Positions 1 to 7,159 of a DNA stretch of 18,305 bases are shown piece by piece (the stretch's first letter is position 1; every line of letters begins with the position of its first letter). Made by a program: the position numbers and the translations under genes. Source of the stretch: Oceanospirillaceae bacterium (GTDB lineage: Bacteria; Pseudomonadota; Gammaproteobacteria; Pseudomonadales; Balneatricaceae); the NCBI GenBank assembly GCA_003523085.1, contig DPHD01000031.1, forward strand, positions 1 to 18,305. The letters are read 5' to 3'. Under the pieces are notes generated by a model. That model worked only from the letters and a program-made list of their open reading frames with translations. It had not been told where the DNA came from and did not search any database.

Positions 1-22
1 TTTCAAACTTTTCCTTAGCCAT
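1..22 (-). CDS. tuf: Elongation factor Tu, 5' end only (partial)
   Basis: Only the first seven codons are in the window, reading MAKEKFE, the usual N-terminus of gammaproteobacterial EF-Tu. The ATG at 22-20 follows a strong Shine-Dalgarno GGAGG at 32-28 with 5 nt spacing. It lies downstream of four tRNA genes in the order Thr, Tyr, Gly, Thr, the arrangement of the E. coli tufB operon, so it is very probably the tufB copy and co-transcribed with the tRNAs. EF-Tu is the GTPase that delivers aminoacyl-tRNA to the ribosome. The seven residues alone would not prove identity; the context makes it secure. Confidence 0.9.
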
Positions 23-40
23 GATAGCCTCCGACAATGG

Positions 41-56
41 GCGGCCACTGGACCGC
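41..56 (-). other. Small hairpin in the tuf leader
   Basis: On the minus strand GCGGTC and GGCCGC flank a 4-nt loop, giving a 6-bp stem with one G-U pair. It ends about 9 nt upstream of the tuf Shine-Dalgarno. It could affect translation or stability of tuf mRNA. No function is shown by the sequence itself. Confidence 0.4.
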
Positions 57-110
57 GCTAAGTTAAAAAATGCAATTATACTCACGTATTGAGCAAACCG
101 CAGATAACAA

Positions 111-142
111 GAAGGGTAGATACATTGCTATATCTACCCTTC
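111..142 (-). other. Perfect 12-bp hairpin between tRNA-Thr and tuf
   Basis: Positions 111-122 (GAAGGGTAGATA) and 131-142 are exact reverse complements with an 8-nt loop. On the minus strand the stem is followed by TTGTTATC, a poor U-tract, so a full intrinsic terminator is unlikely. An RNA processing site, a partial attenuator, or a boundary separating tRNA precursors from tuf mRNA are all possible. The perfect stem is directly visible; its role is inferred. Confidence 0.6.
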
Positions 143-154
143 AAAATATACTGT

Positions 155-181
155 GCTCCATTGTTCTCATGACAATGGAGC
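155..181 (-). other. 10-bp inverted repeat embracing the 3' CCA end of tRNA-Thr(GGT)
   Basis: Positions 155-164 (GCTCCATTGT) and 172-181 are exact reverse complements around a 7-nt loop. In the transcript the tRNA 3' end GCUCCA plus UUGU can pair with ACAAUGGAGC in the trailer. This helix would involve the CCA end and only the last two acceptor-stem bases, so it could influence 3' maturation of the precursor. Confidence 0.55.
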
Positions 182-250
182 TCTAGGGCGGAATTGAACC
201 GCCGACCTCACCCTTACCAAGGGTGCGCTCTACCCCTGAGCTACTAGAGC
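176..250 (-). tRNA. thrT: tRNA-Thr (anticodon GGT)
   Basis: The minus strand from 250 reads GCTCTAG (acceptor), a D arm with AGCTCAGGGGTAGAGC, an anticodon stem-loop with CTTGGTAAG giving anticodon GGT, a T arm GGCGG-TTCAATT-CCGCC, then CTAGAGC, discriminator T and an encoded CCA at 178-176. The acceptor stem is 7 bp and fully paired. It is the last of four tRNAs before tuf and corresponds to thrT of E. coli. Confidence 0.96.
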
Positions 251-317
251 TTATATCGCACTAAACTGGCTCTAAATAGCCTTCAAACAACTCACTAAAC
301 TAGCAAGCTTCACTCAA

Positions 318-392
318 TGGAGCGGGTAGCGGGAATCGAACCCGCATATACAGCTTGGAAGGCTGTCGTGATAGCCATTATACCATACCCGC
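318..392 (-). tRNA. glyT: tRNA-Gly (anticodon TCC)
   Basis: The minus strand from 392 begins GCGGGTATGGTATAATGG. The anticodon loop CTTCCAA, closed by ACAGC/GCTGT, gives anticodon TCC. The T arm is GCGGG-TTCGATT-CCCGC. The acceptor TACCCGC, discriminator T and encoded CCA (320-318) complete it. It closely matches E. coli glyT and occupies the same operon position between tRNA-Tyr and tRNA-Thr(GGT). Confidence 0.97.
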
Positions 393-398
393 TAAGAA

Positions 399-482
399 TG
401 GTGGTGGGAGGTGGATTCGAACCACCGAAGCTTGCGCGTCAGATTTACAGTCTGATCCCTTTGGCCACTCGGGAACCCCACC
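399..482 (-). tRNA. tyrU: tRNA-Tyr (anticodon GTA)
   Basis: This is a class II tRNA with a long variable arm. The minus strand from 482 reads GGTGGGGTTCCCGAGTGGCC. The anticodon loop CTGTAAA is closed by CAGA/TCTG and gives GTA. The T arm is GGTGG-TTCGAAT-CCACC, followed by TCCCACC, discriminator A and an encoded CCA (401-399). Only 6 nt separate it from tRNA-Gly, implying one precursor transcript. Confidence 0.97.
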
Positions 483-502
483 TAATGTTCTTTAACAGGA
501 AT

Positions 503-578
<76 letters not shown>

Positions 579-622
579 TAAATGCCTGTGTTCCTGAAAC
601 TGCCTGAACTCAGGAGGGGCGT

Positions 623-651
623 ATAATACTGAACGAAGTAGCAGGATGCAA
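623..651 (-). promoter_or_regulatory. Promoter of the tRNA-tuf operon, stringent type
   Basis: On the minus strand a -35 TTGCAT (651-646) and -10 TATTAT (628-623) are separated by exactly 17 nt. The discriminator after the -10 is ACGCCCC, the GC-rich type of stringently controlled stable-RNA promoters. Upstream of the -35 lies an A/T-rich run (about 663-679) suited to an UP element. The start point should fall near 616. The short palindrome GATGC-AA-GCATC (645-656) overlaps the -35. The motifs are seen; ppGpp control is inferred. Confidence 0.78.
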
Positions 652-680
652 GCATCAATGCATGATTTTATTAAAGTTTT

Positions 681-1406
681 TCAGACTTTTACTAGGCCAG
701 CGACAATGGCCAAGCCATCAAGCACTAAATCACCACTATAAGTGGCACCCAAGGCCTGTGCGGGGGCTTTACCATCACCACCAGTAAGCATGATGACATA
801 ACCTGCCTGCTGGGCTTCAAGTAATAATCCACACAGTCCATAACTGGCCATCTGACCACAACCTGCCAACACCGCATGGGCGGTATTTTTGCCTGGCACT
901 GCCGCCTCTACAGCCGCACCAGAAAACTGAATCTGCGCCGTATCGCGCAGCAACGCCTGCACCATCAGCCGCTGACCGGGAATAATGTAACTGCCTTGGT
1001 GCTGCCCACTGGCATCAATATAATCAACGGTAATTGCACTGCCGCAATCGGCCACACACAGGGGCGCCTTGGACTGGGCTCGTGCCGCCACCATAGCCAA
1101 CCAACGATCGACGCCCATCTGCTGGGGTTGCTCATAACCATTAGTCAGGTCTTGCCATTGGGCTTGTGATTCTGCCTTGTAGGCTTGGAGGTTGCGCGCA
1201 ACCGCCCACTCCTCTACAACTGTGCCGCATTCTGGCGCTGCAACACTAGCCCACGCCAGTTGACTGATCTGCGTCGGCAATTGCGCATCCAGAGCCGCCA
1301 AGGTAATGTCACCGGTGGCCATGGTGCCAGCTCCAACTAAGGTGCCTTGCTGCTGAGCGCGCCACTTTAAACGGGTATTGCCAATATCGATCAACAAGTC
1401 AGTCAT
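681..1406 (-). CDS. coaX: Type III pantothenate kinase
   Basis: It phosphorylates pantothenate with ATP, the first step of cytoplasmic coenzyme A synthesis, and needs a monovalent cation. At 241 residues the length is normal for CoaX. The N-terminal phosphate loop is DIGNTRLKW (residues 7-15). GVDRW at 98-102 holds the probable catalytic Asp100. DCGSAITVD (120-128) is the second phosphate motif of the ASKHA fold, and GGDG near the C-terminus fits the nucleotide site. The ATG at 1406 overlaps the birA stop in ATGA, so translational coupling is expected. The pairing with birA directly upstream of the tRNA-tuf cluster is also found in Pseudomonas. No clear terminator separates it from the tRNA promoter, so readthrough into the tRNAs is possible. 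Confidence 0.95.
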   Translation of the reverse strand: MTDLLIDIGNTRLKWRAQQQGTLVGAGTMATGDITLAALDAQLPTQISQLAWASVAAPECGTVVEEWAVARNLQAYKAESQAQWQDLTNGYEQPQQMGVDRWLAMVAARAQSKAPLCVADCGSAITVDYIDASGQHQGSYIIPGQRLMVQALLRDTAQIQFSGAAVEAAVPGKNTAHAVLAGCGQMASYGLCGLLLEAQQAGYVIMLTGGDGKAPAQALGATYSGDLVLDGLAIVAGLVKV

Positions 1407-2380
1407 ATCACGCCCCTTGGTGGTCGCAAACTAATCTCTCCGCCATTAAAGGCCCGCAGCTCGCCACCTATCTCAACCAATACCGCTCCCGTGTCATTGA
1501 CACCCCGACACACCCCACTCAGGGTCTCTCCAGACAACAATAACTCTACTGCCTGGTCCTGATGCTGATTATAAGACTGCCATAAGCTCCGCACCGGCGC
1601 AAAACCTTGTGCCACAAAGGCGTGTAAATGCTCATTTAGGCGTAACAGTAAGCGTGCCACTAAATCGTTGCGCTGCACTTGGTAACCGAGCTGCCGCAGG
1701 CTCACCCAGGGCTGGTCAATATTAGGATTGTGTTCTAAGTGCACATTGACGCCTACGCCAATGACTACATGGCAGGGACCGGTGGCATCGCCACGCATTT
1801 CCAACAAAATACCTGCCAGCTTTTTACCATCAGCCAGCACATCATTAGGCCACTTAAGCTTTGCCGATGACACACCCAAATCTTGCAGCGCCTCAACCAA
1901 AGCCAAACCCACCACCAAACTCAAGCCTTCTAAGGCCGCTGCACCACCGGTAAAACGCCAGCCCAAGGACAAGGCTATGTTTTGACCAAAAGGAGATTGC
2001 CACTGACGGCCTAGGCGGCCGCGACCCTGGGTTTGCACTTCAGCCAGCACCACTTGCCCATGAATAGGCTCTTGCTGTACACGTTGCATGAGGGTTTGGT
2101 TGGTGGATGCCAGTGACATATGCAGTTGCATAGAATAGGCAGGAGTGAGCGGTGGCAATTGGCGCTGAATGGCTTCTAAGTCGAGTAAATCTACCCCCCC
2201 GGCAATGCGGTAACCACGACCACGAACGCGGTGTAGCTGCACACCTAAAGCCTCTACACCCTTGAGTTGCTTCCAGACCGCGGCACGGCTCATGTTGAGG
2301 TGTTGACCTAGGTCGGTACCCGAATGAAAACGGCCATCTGCAAGTAAATGCAGCAATTGATTAAGGGAGGTTAATGACAT
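1403..2380 (-). CDS. birA: Bifunctional biotin-protein ligase / biotin operon repressor BirA
   Basis: It activates biotin to biotinyl-AMP and transfers it to the carrier subunit of acetyl-CoA carboxylase; with biotinyl-AMP bound it can repress biotin synthesis genes. An N-terminal winged helix (about residues 1-60, with SRAAVWKQL as recognition region) marks the bifunctional class. The ligase domain shows the biotinyl-AMP loop GRGRLGRQW (119-127) and KWPNDV (176-181), with a conserved Lys near 187. A small C-terminal SH3-like domain follows. At 325 residues it is the expected size. The ATG has no obvious Shine-Dalgarno (upstream is AGCACGTT) and sits 10 nt from a repeat element, so expression may be weak or depend on readthrough from der. 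It overlaps coaX by 4 nt. Confidence 0.94.
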   Translation of the reverse strand: MSLTSLNQLLHLLADGRFHSGTDLGQHLNMSRAAVWKQLKGVEALGVQLHRVRGRGYRIAGGVDLLDLEAIQRQLPPLTPAYSMQLHMSLASTNQTLMQRVQQEPIHGQVVLAEVQTQGRGRLGRQWQSPFGQNIALSLGWRFTGGAAALEGLSLVVGLALVEALQDLGVSSAKLKWPNDVLADGKKLAGILLEMRGDATGPCHVVIGVGVNVHLEHNPNIDQPWVSLRQLGYQVQRNDLVARLLLRLNEHLHAFVAQGFAPVRSLWQSYNQHQDQAVELLLSGETLSGVCRGVNDTGAVLVEIGGELRAFNGGEISLRPPRGVI

Positions 2381-2390
2381 AACGTGCTAT

Positions 2391-2543
2391 GGATTGCCAC
2401 GGGGCTGCGCCCCTCGCAAAGACGGGGAGTTGGGCTGCGCCCCTCGCAATGACGGGGAGTTTTGCCGTCATTGCGAGCGTAGCGAAGCAATCCAAACCCG
2501 CGGACTGTGGGTTTCCACGAGGCTGCGCCACTCGCCACGAGGC
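2391..2543. repeat. Palindromic dispersed-type repeat cluster between der and birA
   Basis: Two direct copies of a 30-nt unit (2401-2430 and 2431-2460) differ at two positions; each contains the GC-rich palindrome GGGCTGCGCCC. CGCAATGACGG at 2446-2456 is exactly inverted at 2465-2475, making an 11-bp hairpin. GGATTGC (2391-2397) is inverted at GCAATCC (2487-2493), bounding the element. A degenerate third copy lies at 2515-2543. The GTCATTGCGAGC...GCAATCC pattern resembles REP/MITE-like repeats I know from several proteobacteria. It fills nearly the whole gap. Both open frames across it come from the repeat itself and I do not call them genes. It may also end der transcripts. Confidence 0.85.
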
Positions 2544-2549
2544 AGAGCA

Positions 2550-3962
2550 TTACTTGTGCTTAGCCTTTTTATTGGCCTTTTTGACGTGCTTCACCAACCG
2601 CTGCTTCTTGGTAATTTGGCGTGCCGACAACTGATTTTTTTTGCCTTCAAAGGGGTTATCACTGGTGCGGAATTCAAAGCGCACTGGGGTGCCGCGAATT
2701 TTAAGCACCTTAATAAATTTATTTTCTAAATAGCGCTTATAGGCCATAGGCAGCGCGTTAGTTTGGTTGCCGTGCACAATAAATAACGGCGGATTTGAGC
2801 CACCTAAGTGGGCATAACGTAACTTAATGCGGCGGCCATGCACCAGCGGCGGCTGATGATCTTGCAATGCATCTTCTAGCAAAGTGGTTAACTTGTTAGT
2901 ACTCCACTTGGTAAACGCACAACCATGGGCCTCTTCTACCGATTTATACAAATCACCTACCGCTGTACCGTGCAAGGCCGAGATAAAGTGGATGCGCGCA
3001 AACTTAGCAAACTCCAAGCGTGTTTCTAGCTCATGCTTCACATGGGCCTTATCGTCAGCGGTCATGCCATCCCATTTGTTAACGGCAATCACTAAGGCAC
3101 GGCCGGCATCAAGCACAAAGCCTAACAAATGCATGTCTTGCTCGGTTAAACCTTCATGGGCATCCACCACCAACACCACAACATGGGCGTCTTTAATAGC
3201 TTGTAGGGTTTTTACAATAGAAAACTTTTCTACGGTCTCTTTAACCTTGCCACGGCGACGCACCCCTGCGGTATCAATTAAAGTATAAGGCTTATCATTG
3301 CGGCGGTAGGGAATATAAATACTGTCTCGTGTGGTACCGGCTTCGTCATAGACCACCACTCGATCTTCACCGAGCATACGGTTTACTAACGTTGACTTGC
3401 CTACGTTAGGTCGGCCAACCACACCGATACGGATACCGCCTTCAGTTTCATCATCAAAACCTTCGGCTTCTGGGAACGGCTCCAGCACATCCTCCATCAA
3501 CTGGCTTACGCCACGTCCGTGGGAGGCAGCGATAGGTCGAGGCATACCCACCAAACCGAGTCCGTAGAAGTCGCCCATAGCCACGTCTGCGTCAATACCG
3601 TCGGTTTTGTTAACCACCAAGTAAGATGGCTTTTCGCTGCGGCGTAAATGGTCGGCAATGAGCTCGTCGGAGGGATTTAAACCCGCCTTACCGTCAACTA
3701 AAAACAACACCACGTCGGCTTCTTCGATGGCCAACAGGGATTGCTCTGCCATCACCTGGTCAATGCCAGCCTCATCTCCACTAATACCACCCGTATCAAT
3801 GACCAAAAAATCCCGCTCAGCAATTTTTCCCTCGCCGTATTTACGGTCTCGGGTAAGGCCTGGAAAATCAGCCACTAGGGCATCTCGCGAACGCGTTAAA
3901 CGGTTAAATAATGTGGACTTGCCCACATTGGGACGCCCTACTAAGGCAATTACGGGATTCAT
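2550..3962 (-). CDS. der: Ribosome biogenesis GTPase Der (EngA)
   Basis: Der is an essential GTPase with two tandem G domains that binds the 50S subunit late in assembly. Both P-loops read GRPNVGKST (residues 9-17 and 183-191). The first domain shows DTGG (56-59) and NKTD (118-121), the second DTAG and NKWD. A KH-like RNA-binding domain follows, and the C-terminus is strongly basic (KKQRLVKHVKKANKKAKHK), as is usual. At 470 residues it is near the family norm. The ATG lies 11 nt after the bamB stop and its Shine-Dalgarno is weak, so translational coupling to bamB is likely. The bamB-der order is conserved in gammaproteobacteria. Confidence 0.97.
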   Translation of the reverse strand: MNPVIALVGRPNVGKSTLFNRLTRSRDALVADFPGLTRDRKYGEGKIAERDFLVIDTGGISGDEAGIDQVMAEQSLLAIEEADVVLFLVDGKAGLNPSDELIADHLRRSEKPSYLVVNKTDGIDADVAMGDFYGLGLVGMPRPIAASHGRGVSQLMEDVLEPFPEAEGFDDETEGGIRIGVVGRPNVGKSTLVNRMLGEDRVVVYDEAGTTRDSIYIPYRRNDKPYTLIDTAGVRRRGKVKETVEKFSIVKTLQAIKDAHVVVLVVDAHEGLTEQDMHLLGFVLDAGRALVIAVNKWDGMTADDKAHVKHELETRLEFAKFARIHFISALHGTAVGDLYKSVEEAHGCAFTKWSTNKLTTLLEDALQDHQPPLVHGRRIKLRYAHLGGSNPPLFIVHGNQTNALPMAYKRYLENKFIKVLKIRGTPVRFEFRTSDNPFEGKKNQLSARQITKKQRLVKHVKKANKKAKHK

Positions 3963-3973
3963 AGATCAACCAG

Positions 3974-5122
3974 TTATTTCAAGCCGATGCGCGTTAAACG
4001 ACCATCTTGACTCAATATGTAAATGTTATTTTGGTAACTTTTGCTACCAACGCGTGCACCTAGGGTGCCTATTTTTTTGCGTCCTAAAAAGGCCCCATCC
4101 GTCAGCTGTAACAGGTGGGCATAGCCTTGTGCATCAATCACTAAGGCTTGATTATCTAGACTCATGGCCGACGACAACAGACGATGCTTAAGGCTATCGT
4201 TTTGCCATAATACATGACCTTCAATACGGTCGTAGGCCAGCACTACATCATCCGCATCAACGGCCAAAATGGTATTACCAACAATAAACGCACTACTCAA
4301 ACTCGACAGCGGCTGCTGCCACTTTAGCGCCCCAGTCAGGGCATCAATGGCAGTTAAGCTACCTTGGTAGCTAGTGCTGTAGAGTACGCCATCTAATAAC
4401 CGCAAGGCGCCGTCGATATCAACTAAACGTTCAATTTCGGAACGGCCTTTAGCTGAACCTACGGTTTGCTGCCAAACGATGCTGCCCGTTTGGTTATCCA
4501 GTGCGACTAGTTTGCCACTAGCAAAACCCGCATAAGTATAGTTATTGGTGACCACGGGGGTACTCGTACCCCGCACCGTTAGACTCGGTAAATTAGCGGT
4601 GTAAGACCACAAAAACTTACCCTTCCCAAGTTCGTATGCACTCACCTTTCCATCGATCGTTTGCACCACCACCAACTGTTCGTTGGCTTGCGGCACCGCC
4701 AGCGCTTCGCTCGAGGTATTGGCCTGCCATTGCAACGAACCATCAACACCGCTCAATGCCAGCAACTTGCCACTTTGGGTGGCAACGAATAGCAAATCCT
4801 GCGACTCGCCGATGCCCGCACTCAAGGTTTGGCCCAAATCCACCTGCCACACTGCAGCGCCAGTGTCCATGTTATAGGCCGCCACAGTGCCGCTAGACGC
4901 CACTGCTACAATTTGGCCTTGCTGCAGTACCGGCTCCAACACAGAAAAGGCATTGTGATCACCCGCACCGACTTTACTAGACCAATGCTTAACCAGCTCT
5001 TGTTGCGCCACAATAGACTGCAGCTGGGTAGGTTCTGGCACACTACCACCAGTTGACGAACAGGCACCAAGGGTAGCCATAGCCATACACAAAAGAAGCA
5101 GTCGTAACGGTCGAGTTAACAT
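3974..5122 (-). CDS. bamB: Outer membrane protein assembly lipoprotein BamB
   Basis: BamB is the beta-propeller lipoprotein of the BAM complex that folds beta-barrel proteins into the outer membrane. The N-terminus has a basic, hydrophobic signal peptide ending in the lipobox LGAC, with Cys21 as the lipidated residue, followed by SSTGG, so outer-membrane sorting is expected. The rest is an eight-bladed propeller with repeated PQQ-like blades (for example GAAVWQVDLGQ, GSLQWQANT, GSIVWQQTVG, GALKWQQPL, GHVLWQNDS). At 382 residues it is normal. The ATG is preceded by AAGG with 9 nt spacing. It lies between yfgM, whose product interacts with the same export pathway, and der. Confidence 0.95.
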   Translation of the reverse strand: MLTRPLRLLLLCMAMATLGACSSTGGSVPEPTQLQSIVAQQELVKHWSSKVGAGDHNAFSVLEPVLQQGQIVAVASSGTVAAYNMDTGAAVWQVDLGQTLSAGIGESQDLLFVATQSGKLLALSGVDGSLQWQANTSSEALAVPQANEQLVVVQTIDGKVSAYELGKGKFLWSYTANLPSLTVRGTSTPVVTNNYTYAGFASGKLVALDNQTGSIVWQQTVGSAKGRSEIERLVDIDGALRLLDGVLYSTSYQGSLTAIDALTGALKWQQPLSSLSSAFIVGNTILAVDADDVVLAYDRIEGHVLWQNDSLKHRLLSSAMSLDNQALVIDAQGYAHLLQLTDGAFLGRKKIGTLGARVGSKSYQNNIYILSQDGRLTRIGLK

Positions 5123-5157
5123 TGAGTCATACCTTATCCAGTGGTTAAGTAGGCAGT

Positions 5158-5799
5158 TTATTGCGCAAGATTATCCAACTTCAAACCCAATAGTGGGTTA
5201 TTAGCGCCACTCGCCTGAGCCAGTTCTGACGCTTGAGTGTATGCAGCCCTTGCCGCATCTAGTGCACCTTGGGTAACAAGGATATCGCCTTTAGCTTCTA
5301 AGCGTGCTGCAGACCATGCATCATCGCCGTCCGTAAGCAATGCTAGGGCTTGCTCATGCTGACCTTGTGCTGCCAATACTTTGGCCCAACGTACGTTAGC
5401 CAACGCCACTATTTCAGCATCGCCTTGTTGCGCCACGACCCACTCTAATTCGGCGCCCGCTGCAGCAAGGTTGCCCGTTTGAACTTCCACTCGAGCCACC
5501 ATTAAGGCAGCCAACTGTGCGTAGGTACTGGTGCTAAATTCAGTTTTTAACAAATCGCTGTTGTGGCGAATACTCGCCGCATCTTTTTCGCTTAGCTCGC
5601 CCGCCGGAGCACTATTGAGCAAACGCTGAAAATAAGCACTGGCCACTTCAGATTGTTGCACCTGATAGTCTTGGTAAGCATTCCAGCTCAATACGCCACC
5701 GATAGACACGGCGATGGTGAGAATCAACGATTTGCCGTTTTCTTTCCACCAGTTTTTTAACGCTTCTACCTGTTCTTCTTCGGTTTTCATTTCGGTCAC
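5158..5799 (-). CDS. yfgM: YfgM-like membrane-anchored TPR protein (ancillary SecYEG translocon subunit)
   Basis: In E. coli YfgM is an inner-membrane protein that joins SecYEG and periplasmic chaperones such as PpiD. Here a short cytoplasmic EEEQVEALKNWWKENGK leads into one membrane helix (about residues 26-43), then a periplasmic domain of alpha-helical TPR-like repeats rich in Ala, Leu and Gln. I chose the GTG at 5799 (213 residues) because GAGGAG at 5814-5809 is 9 nt upstream. The in-frame TTG at 5805 is only 3 nt from that site, and the ATG at 5790 is 18 nt away. The position between hisS and bamB is the family's usual one. Confidence 0.87.
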   Translation of the reverse strand: MTEMKTEEEQVEALKNWWKENGKSLILTIAVSIGGVLSWNAYQDYQVQQSEVASAYFQRLLNSAPAGELSEKDAASIRHNSDLLKTEFSTSTYAQLAALMVARVEVQTGNLAAAGAELEWVVAQQGDAEIVALANVRWAKVLAAQGQHEQALALLTDGDDAWSAARLEAKGDILVTQGALDAARAAYTQASELAQASGANNPLLGLKLDNLAQ

Positions 5800-5846
5800 G
5801 ACCAAAAACTCCTCAATACTGCATTTAATAATAATTGTTAATTGGG

Positions 5847-7121
5847 TTACAAAAAGCGCGCCACTTGAACCGTCACTTGGTCAATAGCGATGCTTTGCTG
5901 TTGACCTTGACCTTGTAATGGTTTTAGCTGAACTTGGCCCTGTGCCAGCTCATCATCACCTAAAATCAGTACCATTTTAGCACCGCTTCGATCGGCTTTT
6001 TTCATTTGGTTTTTCAAGCTGCCTGCGCCACAATGCCAAACCACACGCAGGCCTGTGATATCACTGCGCAATTGTTCAGCTAACTGCATGGCCCGCACGT
6101 TGGCCTGCGCACCCAAATGGGCGACATACAAATCTACCTTTTGAGCAATGTCGGCAGGCGCTTGCTGCAGCTCTTGCAGCAGCAAAATCATCCGCTCTAC
6201 GCCCATAGCCCAACCCACAGCCGGCGTAGGCTTGCCACCTAATTCTTCTATCATGCCATCGTAACGACCGCCGCCACACACAGTGCCTTGCGCTCCGAGT
6301 TTATCGGTCACCCACTCAAACACTGTTTTACAATAGTAATCTAAGCCACGCACTAGCCGCGGGTTGATTTCATAGCTTATACCGGCGGCATCTAACAGCT
6401 GACGTAGACGCTCAAAGTGATCACGGGATTCGTCATCTAAATAGGCATAGAAATCCGGTGCGCTATCTAGCAAGCGTTGTGTGGACTCATCTTTACTGTC
6501 CAGCACTCGCAACGGGTTAGTCACTACCCGGCGCTGACTGTCGGCATCTAAAGAGGCCATATTAGCCTGTAAAAAGGTCACTAAATCGGTGCGATATGCT
6601 GCGCGGGCAGCGGAACTACCCAAAGTATTAAGCTGCAATGTAACCGCGTCTTGCAGGCCTAACTGACGCCATAAACGGGCGGTCATGATGATGAGCTCCG
6701 CGTCAACGTCGGGGCCATCTAGGCCATACACTTCTGCACCAAACTGGTGAAACTGACGTTGCCGACCCTTTTGTGGCCGCTCATAGCGGAACATGGGGCC
6801 GTGATACCACAGGCGCTGAACTTGGTTATAGGTTAAACCGTGCTCCAAAGCCGCCCGCACACACGATGCAGTGCCCTCTGGCCGCAAGGTCATATGGTCA
6901 CCATTGCGATCTGCAAAGGTATACATTTCCTTTTCCACTACATCGGTCGCTTCACCAATGGAACGGCAAAACAAGTCGGTTTTTTCGGCAATAGGCATGC
7001 GAATTTCTGCATAACCATATTGCTCAAAGACGGACTTAACTTGCGCTTCAAAAAACTGCCACAAGGGTGTTTGATCGGGCAAGATGTCGTGCATGCCGCG
7101 AATGGCTTTAATAGATGCCAA
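5847..7121 (-). CDS. hisS: Histidyl-tRNA synthetase
   Basis: It charges tRNA-His with histidine. At 424 residues this is a standard class II synthetase dimer. Class II motif 2 is seen as FRYERPQKGRQRQFHQFG (111-128). The histidine-specific motifs are RGLDYYCKTVFEW and GGGRYDGM, and the C-terminal anticodon-binding domain starts at about residue 325. The start is a TTG (7121), not ATG: AAGGA lies 7 nt upstream, and MASIKAIRGMHDILP aligns with the family N-terminus. rodZ ends only 38 nt upstream. In most relatives ispG sits in that gap, but it is absent here. Confidence 0.97.
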   Translation of the reverse strand: MASIKAIRGMHDILPDQTPLWQFFEAQVKSVFEQYGYAEIRMPIAEKTDLFCRSIGEATDVVEKEMYTFADRNGDHMTLRPEGTASCVRAALEHGLTYNQVQRLWYHGPMFRYERPQKGRQRQFHQFGAEVYGLDGPDVDAELIIMTARLWRQLGLQDAVTLQLNTLGSSAARAAYRTDLVTFLQANMASLDADSQRRVVTNPLRVLDSKDESTQRLLDSAPDFYAYLDDESRDHFERLRQLLDAAGISYEINPRLVRGLDYYCKTVFEWVTDKLGAQGTVCGGGRYDGMIEELGGKPTPAVGWAMGVERMILLLQELQQAPADIAQKVDLYVAHLGAQANVRAMQLAEQLRSDITGLRVVWHCGAGSLKNQMKKADRSGAKMVLILGDDELAQGQVQLKPLQGQGQQQSIAIDQVTVQVARFL

Positions 7122-7159
7122 AACGTGTTCCTTTACTAAACTGTTGACGAAGGTGTCGA

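Noticed and set aside
2401..2460. Two 30-nt direct repeats as a mini CRISPR array
   Set aside because: The copies are adjacent with no spacers and no cas genes are nearby; the internal palindromes fit a REP/MITE-like element.
2389..2729. Two plus-strand open frames starting in the der-birA gap
   Set aside because: Their N-terminal parts translate the repeat (CAPRKDGELGCAPRNDGE pattern) and their C-terminal parts are antisense to der; frames of this kind are common wherever this repeat occurs.
3658..4191. 177-codon plus-strand open frame over der and bamB
   Set aside because: It is antisense to two clearly coding, conserved genes and has low-complexity Ser/Pro-rich composition typical of shadow frames.
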